NCBI GenBank assembly: GCA_026873275.1
Contig: JANTUC010000002.1
Span: 3,224,001 to 3,288,000, forward strand
Origin: Pseudopithomyces maydicus
Taxonomy: Eukaryota; Ascomycota; Dothideomycetes; Pleosporales; Didymosphaeriaceae
Length of the DNA stretch: 64,000 nucleotides
Direction of reading: 5' to 3'
The translations under genes and the position numbers were made by a program. Positions within the stretch are counted from its first letter, which is position 1; each line of letters begins with the position of its first letter. The notes beneath the pieces are model-generated. The model worked only from the letters and a program-made list of their open reading frames with translations, was not told where the DNA came from and searched no databases. Shown piece after piece: positions 55,181 to 64,000 of the stretch.

Positions 55181-58100
55181 GGCTGCTCAGGCCCGTTCTA
55201 GGCTTGTATATAGCGGGCGAACGCTATGACGCGTGAAATCGCGTGAAGTTTTTCAGAATGGGTCCGTTCGGGAGAGGGGAGGGTCCGGCGGGCACGGTGT
55301 TGTGGGAGATTGCGATGACGGCGGGCGAGTGCAGCGACGTTGGGACAGGCAGGGAGCTGGCGGGTTAGTAGTAGTGTCGGGCGAGGTCGTTGGCAGCGCA
55401 GGCGCGATGGAGCTGGCGGTGAGGTTAGAAAGGAGGTGCTCGGGCATGGGCTGCCAGTCTTACCAGTGCGGCGCCTGTGAGGCAGCGGAGCTCTCGCTTG
55501 GGGGGCGCTAGCAAAGCAACGGTGACGGAATGCGCGATCGACGCAGCTACGGACTAGCTGGTGGGCTGCACAACGGGGTGGGTAGGTAGGAGCAGTCAAT
55601 ATTTAGCAACCGCGGGCGGCGGCGGGCGCAGAGAGGGGGAAGCAGAGGGCGCGTATGAGAGTGTGAGAGTGTTCGTGTGTGTGTACGTGCGAGAGAGCGA
55701 GCGACAGGCCGGAGTTGGGTGGGAAAGAGTGGGCGAGACGCGCGATGGGGCCTGGAATCGGCAAGAGGGCTCCAGGGCTCCTGCCTTGGCTGCAAAGGCA
55801 GGCAAGGAAGGAGCGACATGGAGGCAGGCGCGGCCCAATCAAGCGCGACGTGCGCAAATCCCCCGGGGAGGCCCTCGTCGGCTGGTGGGCGCTGGCCACT
55901 GCTGCCCGCTACTGCCCGCTATCTTCTGCTTGTGCCATCTGCCGGCTCTGCGCAGCCTATCGACGCGTGAATCTCGCCGCGAACCACGCCAAAAGTGAAA
56001 CGAGAGCCAGGCACCGCAGCCCGCAGCCCGCGCCCTCAGCTCTCCACCAACCACCGCCCTCCACGCACCACTGCGCCATGGCTCCACCTTGACCACCACC
56101 AGCTGAAGCCGCCCGGGACAGCCCAGCGCTCTGCGTGAACGCGACAAGTCACTGGAGGTAGATACACCAGCGTCTGCGCGACGCGACTCGACTCGACTCG
56201 ACGCACTCGCTCGCCCACCTGCAGCCTCTGCACGCCATCAAATGCCATGCCGTGCCGTGCGGTGAGCGGCGGCGACCAGGCCCGACGACGCATGCGCCCA
56301 CCCGTCACTCGCACGCTGCTGCTGAGAGATGCCCTACTGCACGTAGTACGTACATATCTACCTAGACTCTACCTATAGCTCTAGGTACAGTACACAGAGC
56401 TACCCCCGTGCTTGCGCGCCTGCTAGTTCATGCGAGCCGCATCTGTACTGTACACTAGCAGCCCCTCTCGCTACCAGCGTCTCGTGTCGTAGACTATCAC
56501 GACCACTAGGTATGTATGTATCCATCGACCTAGCCAGTCTCCACGCTGCTCCGCCCACCTCGCCATGTCGTTCCACCGAATCTCCAGATTCCGTTGAGCG
56601 ACAATACTGGAGCCCGCTGTGCCGTCTTCGCGGAACACCCGCCACGGAGGGCCTCCGATCCAGCCAAGCTACACATGCACTCCACAAAATCACCCTGTCA
56701 ACACCCTGCACCCTTATCCACATGTGCGCCCAACGCGAATGCCATCTAACACCGGCTATACTCGCATCGCGGAGGCCGGAGGTCGGATCGTGAAGCGCCA
56801 TCACGTGTGCTCAGCTGGTGCGCCCGCGAAATGACGCTTGGCCCCGTGCATCGCGATCGCGAGCGGTCACATGAGCATTCCGCAATCTCCCTTCATTCTT
56901 CCACCGCCGAGCCAGGCGTGCTAGATCCGCTGATCAGACTCAGGGCCTGGCTCACGATCCACTCTCAGCGAGTTAGGCAGCAATCGTGGAAGTCAATGCA
57001 CTGCGTACCAGACACCGATGGTGTTCTGACCAAGACAACGCCCGCGTAGCGTCTCACCGCCCGAACTGAACTGGCATAGATCGCGGTCAACCGTCTCAAA
57101 CAGTCGCGACAACCATGGGCGATGGAGTTCTCCTGCGACAACATCAACGATAGACGTTGCGTCGTGGCTGACATGTACCCTGATGGTGGTTACTTCGATG
57201 CAGCACGTCCCAACCACACCATAGCCTTTCTCCAAAAGGAGACATCAACAAAGCTTATATCCTCCACGCACGAGACGTCTCTGGTACGATGAGAAAATTG
57301 TTTCACAATGCCAGCCTCGCCTGGTCGTTGAGGTGCTACTCCACGGGTATGGCTGTAGAGGAGCAGTGCGAGCGCTGGTCGTGTGCGTCACGTCGGGATG
57401 ATAAACACATCGTGAACACTTCGCGATAGTATCGCCGATGCCACCTCGGCAATGATAACTCGAGTGCAGTCTATCTTAACCCGTCTGCAGCTTTCACACG
57501 ACGACTGTTATTCATAGCTTTTGCCACCCGCCACCTCATCACACAGCTGAACCGTCGCCGTAGCAACCGCGTTCATGCAGTCAGCTTCACTGCAACTGCG
57601 TATGTAGTCACTCATCCGCATTTGTCATTCGTTTGCGCCCCCGCATTCCCTCACGAGCTCCTACATCAGTGTCTCCACGTGAAGTCGGCCTCGGACCATG
57701 GCATGCACCGGTCTCCGTTCAGATGGAGTACCGTACACTTGACCGAGGTCCAAGCATGCTAGTTCCTGTAGACTTCCTCATACTAACTATTCGTATCCAT
57801 ATACATACATATCCACAAACATAGCTTCATGCACTTGATTCTTAAAATAGATACTGCAAATGACATTCCCTATCCACCGCAAAACAATCCATACAATCTA
57901 TCCTTTAACGTGAAATCGAAGAAGAAGAAGAAGAAGAAGAAGAAGAAGAAGAAGAAGAAGAAGAAGAAGAAGAAGAAGAAGAAGAAGAAGAAGAAGAAGA
58001 AGAAGAAGAGAAAATCCACTAAAACGCCTGTACAAATCCAAAGCAACACAGTCCGAGTTCAAATGAGCGACTGGACTAAGCTCTCCTCTTCCCCGTAAAA

Positions 58101-58253
58101 GAGAAGAAAATAAATACCATAATCAATCCACTCCAATCCACGCAAAAATCTCCACACCTCCACCTCCACCACCTACCCCCTAATCAATCAAAATCAATCA
58201 CCCACCCACACTACCCATATCATCTCATCTCATCTCACTTCACCTCCACCTAA
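55181..58253. other. Gene-free region upstream of the forkhead gene
   Basis: 3.1 kb. Proximal 1 kb is GC-rich, with GTGTGTGT/GAGAGAGC (about 55660-55700) and CGACTCGACT (about 56182-56202) runs; distal part becomes AT-richer and ends with a GAA repeat. Frames here are short or repeat-derived. A large 5' regulatory region and leader for the forkhead gene is plausible. Confidence 0.5.
57918..58010. repeat. GAA trinucleotide repeat
   Basis: About 30 uninterrupted GAA/AAG units. It creates a spurious poly-Lys reading frame. GAA runs can form triplexes and expand. Confidence 0.95.
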
Positions 58254-60041
58254 TCACCCACTCAACCTCTTCACCACGATCCCCGTCCCCGTCCCGGTGG
58301 GCCCCGGCACCGCCACCGAACACGACGTCGCCACCGTCCCATTCCCATTCCCACCCCCCTCTCAACCGGCACACTATCCACGCTCAACCGCCCACACGGC
58401 CCGTTGATAAAGTACCACGCGAAATCCGGCCTGAAGCACTCCTGCCCGCGGATCACGCCCACGTACTCGGTGAGGGAGCCGAGGGGGCAGACTGCGTTGG
58501 CTGCTGAGGGAGAGCCAGAAGCTAGAGGTAGACCTGGGAGAAGGGGGAGGAGGAGGATGCTGAAGGGAGGGGGTTGGGGTTCGGGAGAGAAGGAGGCGAG
58601 GAGGGGGAAAGGGGGATGCGCAGCCGGAGTTGGCATTTGGATTCGGCGGGGATGAAGAAGGCTTCGGAGCAGCCTTCGGGCTGGGGGAGTTAGTGGGGTT
58701 GTTGAGGGTGGGGGTGAAGGGAAGGAGGGAAGGACAGGAAGGAGGGAAGGACAGGAAGGAGGGAAGGACAGGAAGGAGGGAAGGACAGGAAGGAGGGAAG
58801 GACAGGAAGGAGGGAAGGACAGGAAGGAGGGAAGGACAGGAAGGAGGGAAGGACAGGAAGGAGGGAAGGACAGGAAGGAAGGAAGGAGGGAAAGAAGGGA
58901 CGAGGAAGGCCCAACTCACAGCAGTCTGACACTTGACGCAGCAATCGTAGGGACTCGTAGCATCAACGCCCACCTCGTTCACATCGGTGTTGTTCCCGCT
59001 TCCACGTCGGAAATACACACGGTCGAACCACAGCGGTAGACCCCTATTGTCGTAGTCGAGGTGGTTCACTGAGACCTCGTCAGCCATTTCCCCTCTACCC
59101 TTACTCTACCCATCCACCCGTCACACTCTCCCCATCCATACACAGCACCCAACCACTCACCAACATTATCCGCCCCACACGCCGCATAATACGTCGGCGT
59201 CGGCGCCACCACCCCCGTCGTAACCGTCGTCGTCACCGTCGTCGTCGCCACCGCCCTCCCCGTCGCCGCCTCCACGCTCGTCGCGTCCGCCTGCGTGACG
59301 TACAGCACCTCGTACGGCGTGATGCGCACGGGGCAGAAGATTGCCAAGGTAAACCACGTTTTCTCGATCGGGACGCGCTTCCCAGTCAGAGGGTCCGCGA
59401 TCCATCCGATTTGCCGCGTCACGGGCTCGTTGTCCCGGCGAAAGAGGTCCTGGGGGAGCGCGCCAGCCCGCGGATCAGAGGCGCGGAGCTGGCGGAGGGG
59501 AGCCAGCCGGGGGACTGGGGGGGGGGGGGTTAGCGTTGGAAGGGGAGGGGGAGTAGCTGGGGTGGGGAGTGGGAAGGAGGGGGTTGAGATATATCCGTAG
59601 ATATGCGTGATGGATATATCACCACCACTCTTTGCACGACTCGCATTTCAGAACCCCACGTACCGGCGACACCGTAACCGTCCCCGGCGTCCTCGTGCTC
59701 GTAACGGTCGCCGTCTGCGTCGTCGTCACCATGCTCGTCACCGTCGTCGTGTTCCTCGTAACCGTCACCGTACGCTGCGAGTAGTACGTGCTCGCCGGGT
59801 ATGTCGTGTTCTGGGTGAAAGTGTAGGTAAACTGCAGACTCGTTGTGATTTTCGTGCCGAAGAAATCGAGGACGAGCGGCTGGGGGCCCTTGAGCGTCGA
59901 GCACGCCGCTGTCTCCGTGCTGTAGGAGGTCGAGGTCCGGGTCGTGGGGAGAGTAGCTGAGGGGGTCAATGAGGCGAAAGTTGTCGTTTGGGCGGAGGCA
60001 GAGGCGGCGAGGAGAGTCGCTAGAACGGCGGGAACCCTCAT
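58254..60041 (-). CDS. Secreted Thr/Ser-rich protein of unknown function (two or three apparent -1 breaks)
   Basis: Signal peptide MRVPAVLATLLAASASAQ, then Thr/Ser-rich sequence with TVTVTRNTTTVTS repeats (probable O-glycosylation). Exons: 59664-60041, 59161-59514 (or from 59488 with a downstream AG), 58920-59068, 58254-58680. The acceptor at 59514 has the better GCTAAC branch but then needs one more base at the C5 following it; the 59488 acceptor needs none. Exon 3 carries LDYDNRGLPLWFDRVYF and PYDCCVKCQTA; exon 4 carries EGCSEAFFIPAESKCQL and CPLGSLTEYVGVIRGQECF. The Cys pattern is that of a folded extracellular domain. Frames break at plus-strand 58611-58615 (G5) and 58354-58359 (C6); repaired, the tail ends VVKRLSG. 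Predicted 427-436 residues. Family not recognised. Confidence 0.7.
58718..58884. repeat. 17-bp minisatellite within an intron
   Basis: About nine copies of the unit aggaaggagggaaggac, nearly perfect, lying wholly inside intron 3 (58681-58919) of the secreted-protein gene. On the gene strand it is a C/T-rich tract upstream of the branch site. Confidence 0.9.
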
Positions 60042-61338
60042 CGTGTTGGTGTTGTAGGAAACGAATGTATGATGGAGCTGAGGAAGTGAATGGAGGGTGC
60101 TCGATGGAGAACGGTGGTATGGTGGGCCACATATTTATATAGATTTACTGGCGGCCTAGAAGATTGGTTGTCTTGCTGAGAATCAGCGGCTGAGAGGCTG
60201 TGGATAGAACAGCGCCTTATCCCGAGACTCCATCTATCGATTTTGGACTTGTCGAGTTAGATGACAAATTACGTTAAGCAGATCACACTGTGGCGGTCCT
60301 ATCTGATGCCGTGATGCTGAAGTCGATCATGAAGGCGCAGCATCGCCCATGGAACCCAAGAAACCTCGACACACAAAGCAATTCGCCTTCAACTTTCCCG
60401 TGGCTATGTCTCTGTAGCCGATCTTCTTGGAACATATACAGCGTACTACGAATGTCACGTTGATTCTCGTATGCAGTGAAAGAGTCTCGCTTGCATCGAT
60501 CAAGGTCCAGGGCGACGGATCCCCAAGCCCGTGAGCGTCCTGGTAATCAAGTCTCATATCAGAAATATCTGGATCATACCCAATTCAGGTGGAGAGGGTG
60601 GAAGCACAAAGACCCAGCTCCTTGATGTCCCAGGCACCGCTAGCATGGCTGGACAGATTGGCAGTTGTACGGATGACTGGAACGGCAGCACTGGCGGATG
60701 GCAGAAACGTGGCTGTCTCGTGTAGCCACTGTAAACTGGGTTCTCAACTTCTATTGTTGACGTCTTCTTGAACTAGTTAGCAATTCTTCCATAACAAAGT
60801 GAGTCGAATCAGTAGACATAATTCAGAAAAGTCACCTTCAAGGAGTCACAAGACGAAAGAAGTTGTCATGTTGAAGACAAATCATTGACACGCGATTGCA
60901 GTTGAAATAGTTGTACTGGTAGATTTTCCGAAACGTTTGCAGCTATCCCTTGCCTTGTCGTACCTTCGAATTATCCAAAACAGGCGACGGCGAATTGTGG
61001 CTAAGCGCCACTTCAAGCATAGAACCTTGCAACAACTAACAGCGGCTGAAAAACTGACCATTGCGAGCCAGGGTTTCAGCGATCCCATAGATAGCTCTAG
61101 GGGCGGTGACACGGGCGATTTGACCTGGCGCTTTGGTGACTGCCGCGTGATGCTCGGACACGGACACGGTCGATATGCGACTGCACCCATGCTTTCACTC
61201 AGTCCCTGGACGGTAGCTCTCGGGCTGGATCTTCGATGTAGAAGATGGCACCAACCTGTAAAGATTACTTCAATCTTTGATTCCCACATTGCACCACCGC
61301 CCTCCTATCACTGCGGCTGTACTCTCACCAGCATCCTA
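60042..61338. other. Intergenic, one possible small ORF
   Basis: 1.3 kb between the secreted-protein gene start and the helicase 3' end. Apart from the minus-strand ORF listed below, no protein-like frame is evident. Confidence 0.5.
60327..60557 (-). CDS. Small ORF, uncertain
   Basis: 76 codons with natural-looking composition (LIDASETLSLHTRINVTFVV) and Cys residues in CICSKK and CFVCRG. Could be a terminal exon of a decayed or unrecognised gene. No family recognised and no convincing upstream exon found. Confidence 0.25.
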   Translation of the reverse strand: MRLDYQDAHGLGDPSPWTLIDASETLSLHTRINVTFVVRCICSKKIGYRDIATGKLKANCFVCRGFLGSMGDAAPS

Positions 61339-63147
61339 TCAATCCCTATCCCTTGAGCCGATCCTCAGCCCAGGAACGCCCTTCAGACCCATCTTACCAA
61401 CAACCCTCTTGTCTATCATTGGGGGCTCGGGGCAACCCATAGCAAAGGCGTAATCGTTGGCAATCTGCACCAACTCTTTCGGCTGCAACCTCAGCTTCTT
61501 GGTATAAGTCTTGTTGTATCCCAGGAAAGCTTGGTACGCTTTTGCCTTGGCTTCCTGATCAACGTGCGGGAGCGATTTGTCTACCATTGTCTGGTACTTG
61601 GGCAACTCGGCCACAATATCAGTCGTGTAGGGCTGAATGGGCAAGGTCGGATTGGTCGCGATGAAGAAGGTCTCGTTAGAAAAGAGAATAATGACAGCTC
61701 GGCCATCTTTGCCGGCACGGGCTGTTCGGCCGACACGGTGGATGTACTGCTCGGTGTTCATAGGGAGACCCAGTTGGACAACCAAGCTGACGTTGGGGAA
61801 ATCCATGCCTCGGCCAACGACATCGGAGGCAATCAGTATACCGCGAGGTGCCTCCTTGAACTCATTCGTCGTTCGGGTGCGAGCATTCTGACTCATACGG
61901 CTATGCAGCTCGAAAGTCCTGAATTGAGGCAGAGCTAGCTTGCAAAGGTCGTACAGCATGCCCACGCCGTTCGCAGTGGTTCCGAAAACAACGACCTTGA
62001 AGTCGTCCGGTTTGGCCTCGTACTCTTTTACGAGCACGGCCAAAAGAGCTGCGAATGTTTGCTTTACGGAGGGCAGGGTAACGGAGAACTGTGGGACACG
62101 GGCCACAGTTGGCGCTTCGTTGGGGTCGATGGTCGAAAGCGAGGTATAGCCAGGGAAAAGGACGCACTTGACGACATCGTTGACGCGTTCGGGCAATGTG
62201 GCGGAGAAGCACATACCCTGCCATCCATCGCTCTTGGGTGGGAGGCGTCTCAGGATCTTGTGGATGGCCGGAGCAAACCCGGCGTCCAACATACGATCTG
62301 CCTCATCCAGTACAAGGGTCTTGAGATCTTGGAATTTCTCGCGGACTTCTTCCTCTCCCAAGATATCGTCGAGTCGACCTGGTGTGGCAACGAGGATGGT
62401 AGAGTTGCCGCTGGTGAAGCGCTTCAGGCTCGAGGCACGCTGGGTACCACCAAAAGCAGTGTGGCACTCCATCTTTTGTGGGAGTCGTGCAGTGATGTTC
62501 TCGCACTCCTTGGCAATCTGGAGGGCAAGCTCACGGGTAGGGCAGATGGCGAGGATGCCAACATTGCCGCGGCGCGGCATGTTACCAGACAACAGGTTCT
62601 GGATAGCCGGAAGTAAGAATGCTGCCGTCTTACCAGTACCGGTCTTGGCCTGTACCAAGCAGTCAGACGACAGCGAGGGGAGCTCTGACATGACCTTCTC
62701 CTGCACTGGAGACATGAACTTGAAGCCCATGGCGTCGAGACCATCCAGCAGGCCAGGGTGCAATTTGCCTTTCATATCAGAGTAGGGCTTCTGTCCCGTG
62801 ACTGCGACGGCGCCTGCATCGGCTTGTGTGGCAGCAGGAGGCTGTGCGCGCTCCTGCCTTGGTTGTTGCTGCTGCTCCTGCTCCTTTGGGGCCCGCGGCG
62901 GACGTCCATCGCTCATGTTACGCACGTTGTAAGGCTCAGGTCGCTTTCCGCCACGACCGCCACGGCCGCCGCCTCGTCGCTTCGGTGGAGGTGCCATGCT
63001 GTTGAAGATTGTGTGGATCTGGCGAGGTGAGTGTGAGGTGGTGGAGCGTCTGGGCGAGGACTGTGGATGCAGTGAGAAGGCACGCTGGGAGAGCGAGGGC
63101 AGGCGCGATCGAGAACAAAGGTGACCTGAGAGGAACAACAACTTCAT
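61339..63147 (-). CDS. MSS116: DEAD-box RNA helicase, MSS116-like
   Basis: Intronless 602-residue ATP-dependent RNA helicase. N-terminus (1-50) is Arg/Ser-rich and free of acidic residues, fitting a mitochondrial presequence, followed by an RGG-like GGGRGGRGGKR segment. The core has all motifs: Q-motif region FKFMSPVQ, I AKTGTGKT (167-174), Ia PTRELA (203-208), Ib TPGR (255-258), II DEAD (281-284), III SAT (315-317), V SDVVGRGMDF (441-450) and VI HRVGRTARAG (470-479). The C-terminal extension carries the conserved FLGYNKTY and a basic tail. MSS116 relatives act on mitochondrial group I/II intron splicing and translation; assignment to that subfamily is by overall layout. Frame intact over 1.8 kb. 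Confidence 0.9.
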   Translation of the reverse strand: MKLLFLSGHLCSRSRLPSLSQRAFSLHPQSSPRRSTTSHSPRQIHTIFNSMAPPPKRRGGGRGGRGGKRPEPYNVRNMSDGRPPRAPKEQEQQQQPRQERAQPPAATQADAGAVAVTGQKPYSDMKGKLHPGLLDGLDAMGFKFMSPVQEKVMSELPSLSSDCLVQAKTGTGKTAAFLLPAIQNLLSGNMPRRGNVGILAICPTRELALQIAKECENITARLPQKMECHTAFGGTQRASSLKRFTSGNSTILVATPGRLDDILGEEEVREKFQDLKTLVLDEADRMLDAGFAPAIHKILRRLPPKSDGWQGMCFSATLPERVNDVVKCVLFPGYTSLSTIDPNEAPTVARVPQFSVTLPSVKQTFAALLAVLVKEYEAKPDDFKVVVFGTTANGVGMLYDLCKLALPQFRTFELHSRMSQNARTRTTNEFKEAPRGILIASDVVGRGMDFPNVSLVVQLGLPMNTEQYIHRVGRTARAGKDGRAVIILFSNETFFIATNPTLPIQPYTTDIVAELPKYQTMVDKSLPHVDQEAKAKAYQAFLGYNKTYTKKLRLQPKELVQIANDYAFAMGCPEPPMIDKRVVGKMGLKGVPGLRIGSRDRD

Positions 63148-63653
63148 TGGCTATCTACCTTAATAGAGCGACCAGAGAGTAAATGCTTTCACAGCGACTG
63201 CGACCGCGACTACGCAAACAGCTAGGAGACAAAACGGGCCTCGTGCAGACTTTTCGATTTTTGTTCCAGAAACTTTTGAGACGCGACGCGCGCCCCTGGT
63301 CCAGATAGCGCCCGCCGCCACGGTGGCTGCTGCACGCTTAGTCAGGAGGCCCCTCGCATCCGTGGTCCTTCACCTCTCGTTTTTTTCGCGAACACGAATG
63401 CGAGAGCGATTTCGAATTCCCGATCTTAGCAACCTGCCGCGCTGCCCCGTCCAATCACATCTGCCACTTGCGCCCGCACTTCCTTCCCGCAGCTACATAC
63501 CCGTAAGCCATGCGTCGTGGCCTTGACCGACCCAGCATCCCCCACCACCTAGTCCTCCTTGATGCCGTGAGACGTGCCAACTACCCATAATCAAAACCGC
63601 ACCCGTGCCCAACTTGTAAACTCTTCACCCACAATCTGCCTACCCAAGAAGCC
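63148..63653. promoter_or_regulatory. Divergent intergenic region, helicase / amidase
   Basis: 506 bp between opposed starts; contains both promoters. No specific element recognised. Confidence 0.4.
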
Positions 63654-64000
63654 ATGTCTCCCAAAGCCAAACCGAAGTCTTCATGGCAACAAGTCGCCAG
63701 CGAAGCACAAGCATACAGAGATTCGACCATCAGTGCTCTCTCGCCACCAGCGCCAAATATACCACCAAAATTACCCAAAAATGTCTTTTCAATCCCCACC
63801 GAATTGCTCAGTACCCAAATAATACAAATCACCAACCTTCCACTAGAAGAACTTCTACCCCTGCTCGCTACTGGCCAACTGTCTGCAGTCGACGTGACAA
63901 CTGCCTATCTGCACAGAGCTGCCGTCGCCCAAGGCCTTGTAAACTGCCTCACTGAGCTCCTAGCCACACAGGCCTTAGCCCGAGCCAGGGAACTCGATGC
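63654..64000 (+). CDS. Amidase, 5' part (runs off the window)
   Basis: Open frame from ATG 63654 to the window end (115 codons) without a stop. The start, MSPKAKPKSSWQQVASEAQA, followed by YRDSTI, is the W..A...RD.S pattern of fungal acetamidase/general amidases. Then comes LPLEELLPLLATGQLSAVDV and TAYLHRAAVAQGLVNCLTEL, matching the helical N-terminal region of the amidase signature family. The catalytic Ser-cisSer-Lys triad lies beyond the window. Expected full length about 540-580 residues; hydrolyses small amides to carboxylate and ammonia, usually cytosolic and nitrogen-regulated. Confidence 0.85.
   Translation, partial: MSPKAKPKSSWQQVASEAQAYRDSTISALSPPAPNIPPKLPKNVFSIPTELLSTQIIQITNLPLEELLPLLATGQLSAVDVTTAYLHRAAVAQGLVNCLTELLATQALARARELD

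Noticed and set aside
57829..58098. Plus-strand ORF with a long poly-Lys run
   Set aside because: Produced by the GAA repeat; flanks show no coding character.
58690..58944. ORFs with Pro/Ser/Leu or Gly/Lys/Glu repeats
   Set aside because: Translations of the 17-bp minisatellite, which lies inside an intron.
60882..61356. Opposed 135-139-codon frames near the helicase 3' end
   Set aside because: No recognisable domain, no start context or splice partners; mutually overlapping antisense frames.
1..64000. CRISPR arrays, operons, ribosome binding sites, insertion sequences
   Set aside because: The window is eukaryotic fungal DNA; no transposase, reverse transcriptase, terminal repeat pair or spaced repeat array was found.

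Overview
The window is nuclear DNA of a filamentous ascomycete (Pezizomycotina, plausibly Dothideomycetes). The evidence is short GT-AG introns of about 50-150 nt with CTAAC/CTGAC branch sites, a HET-domain gene, a DUF3638/DUF3645 giant protein, fungal-type ferric reductases, and fungal HIS3, ArgJ, BUD31 and complex I genes. Gene models were built by hand by joining reading frames across canonical splice sites.

Layout. 1-5.5 kb: 3' part of a giant DUF3638/DUF3645 protein, convergent with a lipid-droplet hydrolase-like gene (5.7-6.9 kb). 7.2-8.0 kb: a decayed gene relic; 8.2-8.6 kb: an EthD protein. 9.4-15.8 kb: a ferric reductase cluster with two full-length tandem genes on the minus strand and a third, divergent and truncated copy on the plus strand. 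16.3-17.1 kb: a mitochondrial J-protein. 18.4-20.3 kb: a five-exon MFS transporter. 22.4-24.3 kb: a fungal transcription-factor-domain protein without a visible zinc cluster. 24.3-28.7 kb: gene-free, microsatellite-rich DNA. 28.7-29.6 kb: a trefoil-lectin-like membrane protein. 30.2-34.7 kb: a divergent pair made of a tail-anchored unknown protein and a two-exon fusion of a trypsin-like serine peptidase domain with a degenerate subtilisin-like domain, the most unusual gene here. 35.3-36.7 kb: ArgJ; 36.9-37.3 kb: a small membrane protein; 39.5-41.7 kb: a HET protein. 44.0-46.4 kb: a Cys-rich single-pass surface protein. 47-50.6 kb: a compact housekeeping block (BUD31, NDUFA6-type complex I subunit, RPC19, HIS3). 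52.9-55.2 kb: a forkhead transcription factor; 58.3-60.0 kb: a secreted four-exon protein with a minisatellite in an intron; 61.3-63.1 kb: an MSS116-like DEAD-box helicase; 63.65 kb to the end: the start of an amidase.

Iron uptake (ferric reductases), arginine and histidine synthesis, pol I/III transcription, splicing and mitochondrial function are interspersed with an accessory-looking stretch (about 28.7-42 kb) holding the protease fusion, its partner and the HET gene.

A cross-cutting observation: at least eight genes, including the conserved HIS3 and ArgJ, are interrupted by apparent single-base losses, mostly in runs of C or G. Every one is a -1 event, and adding one base at each site restores a family-typical frame and a codon-multiple length. 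This looks more like consensus errors in the sequence than biological decay, so these genes are reported as probably intact, with the break positions given.
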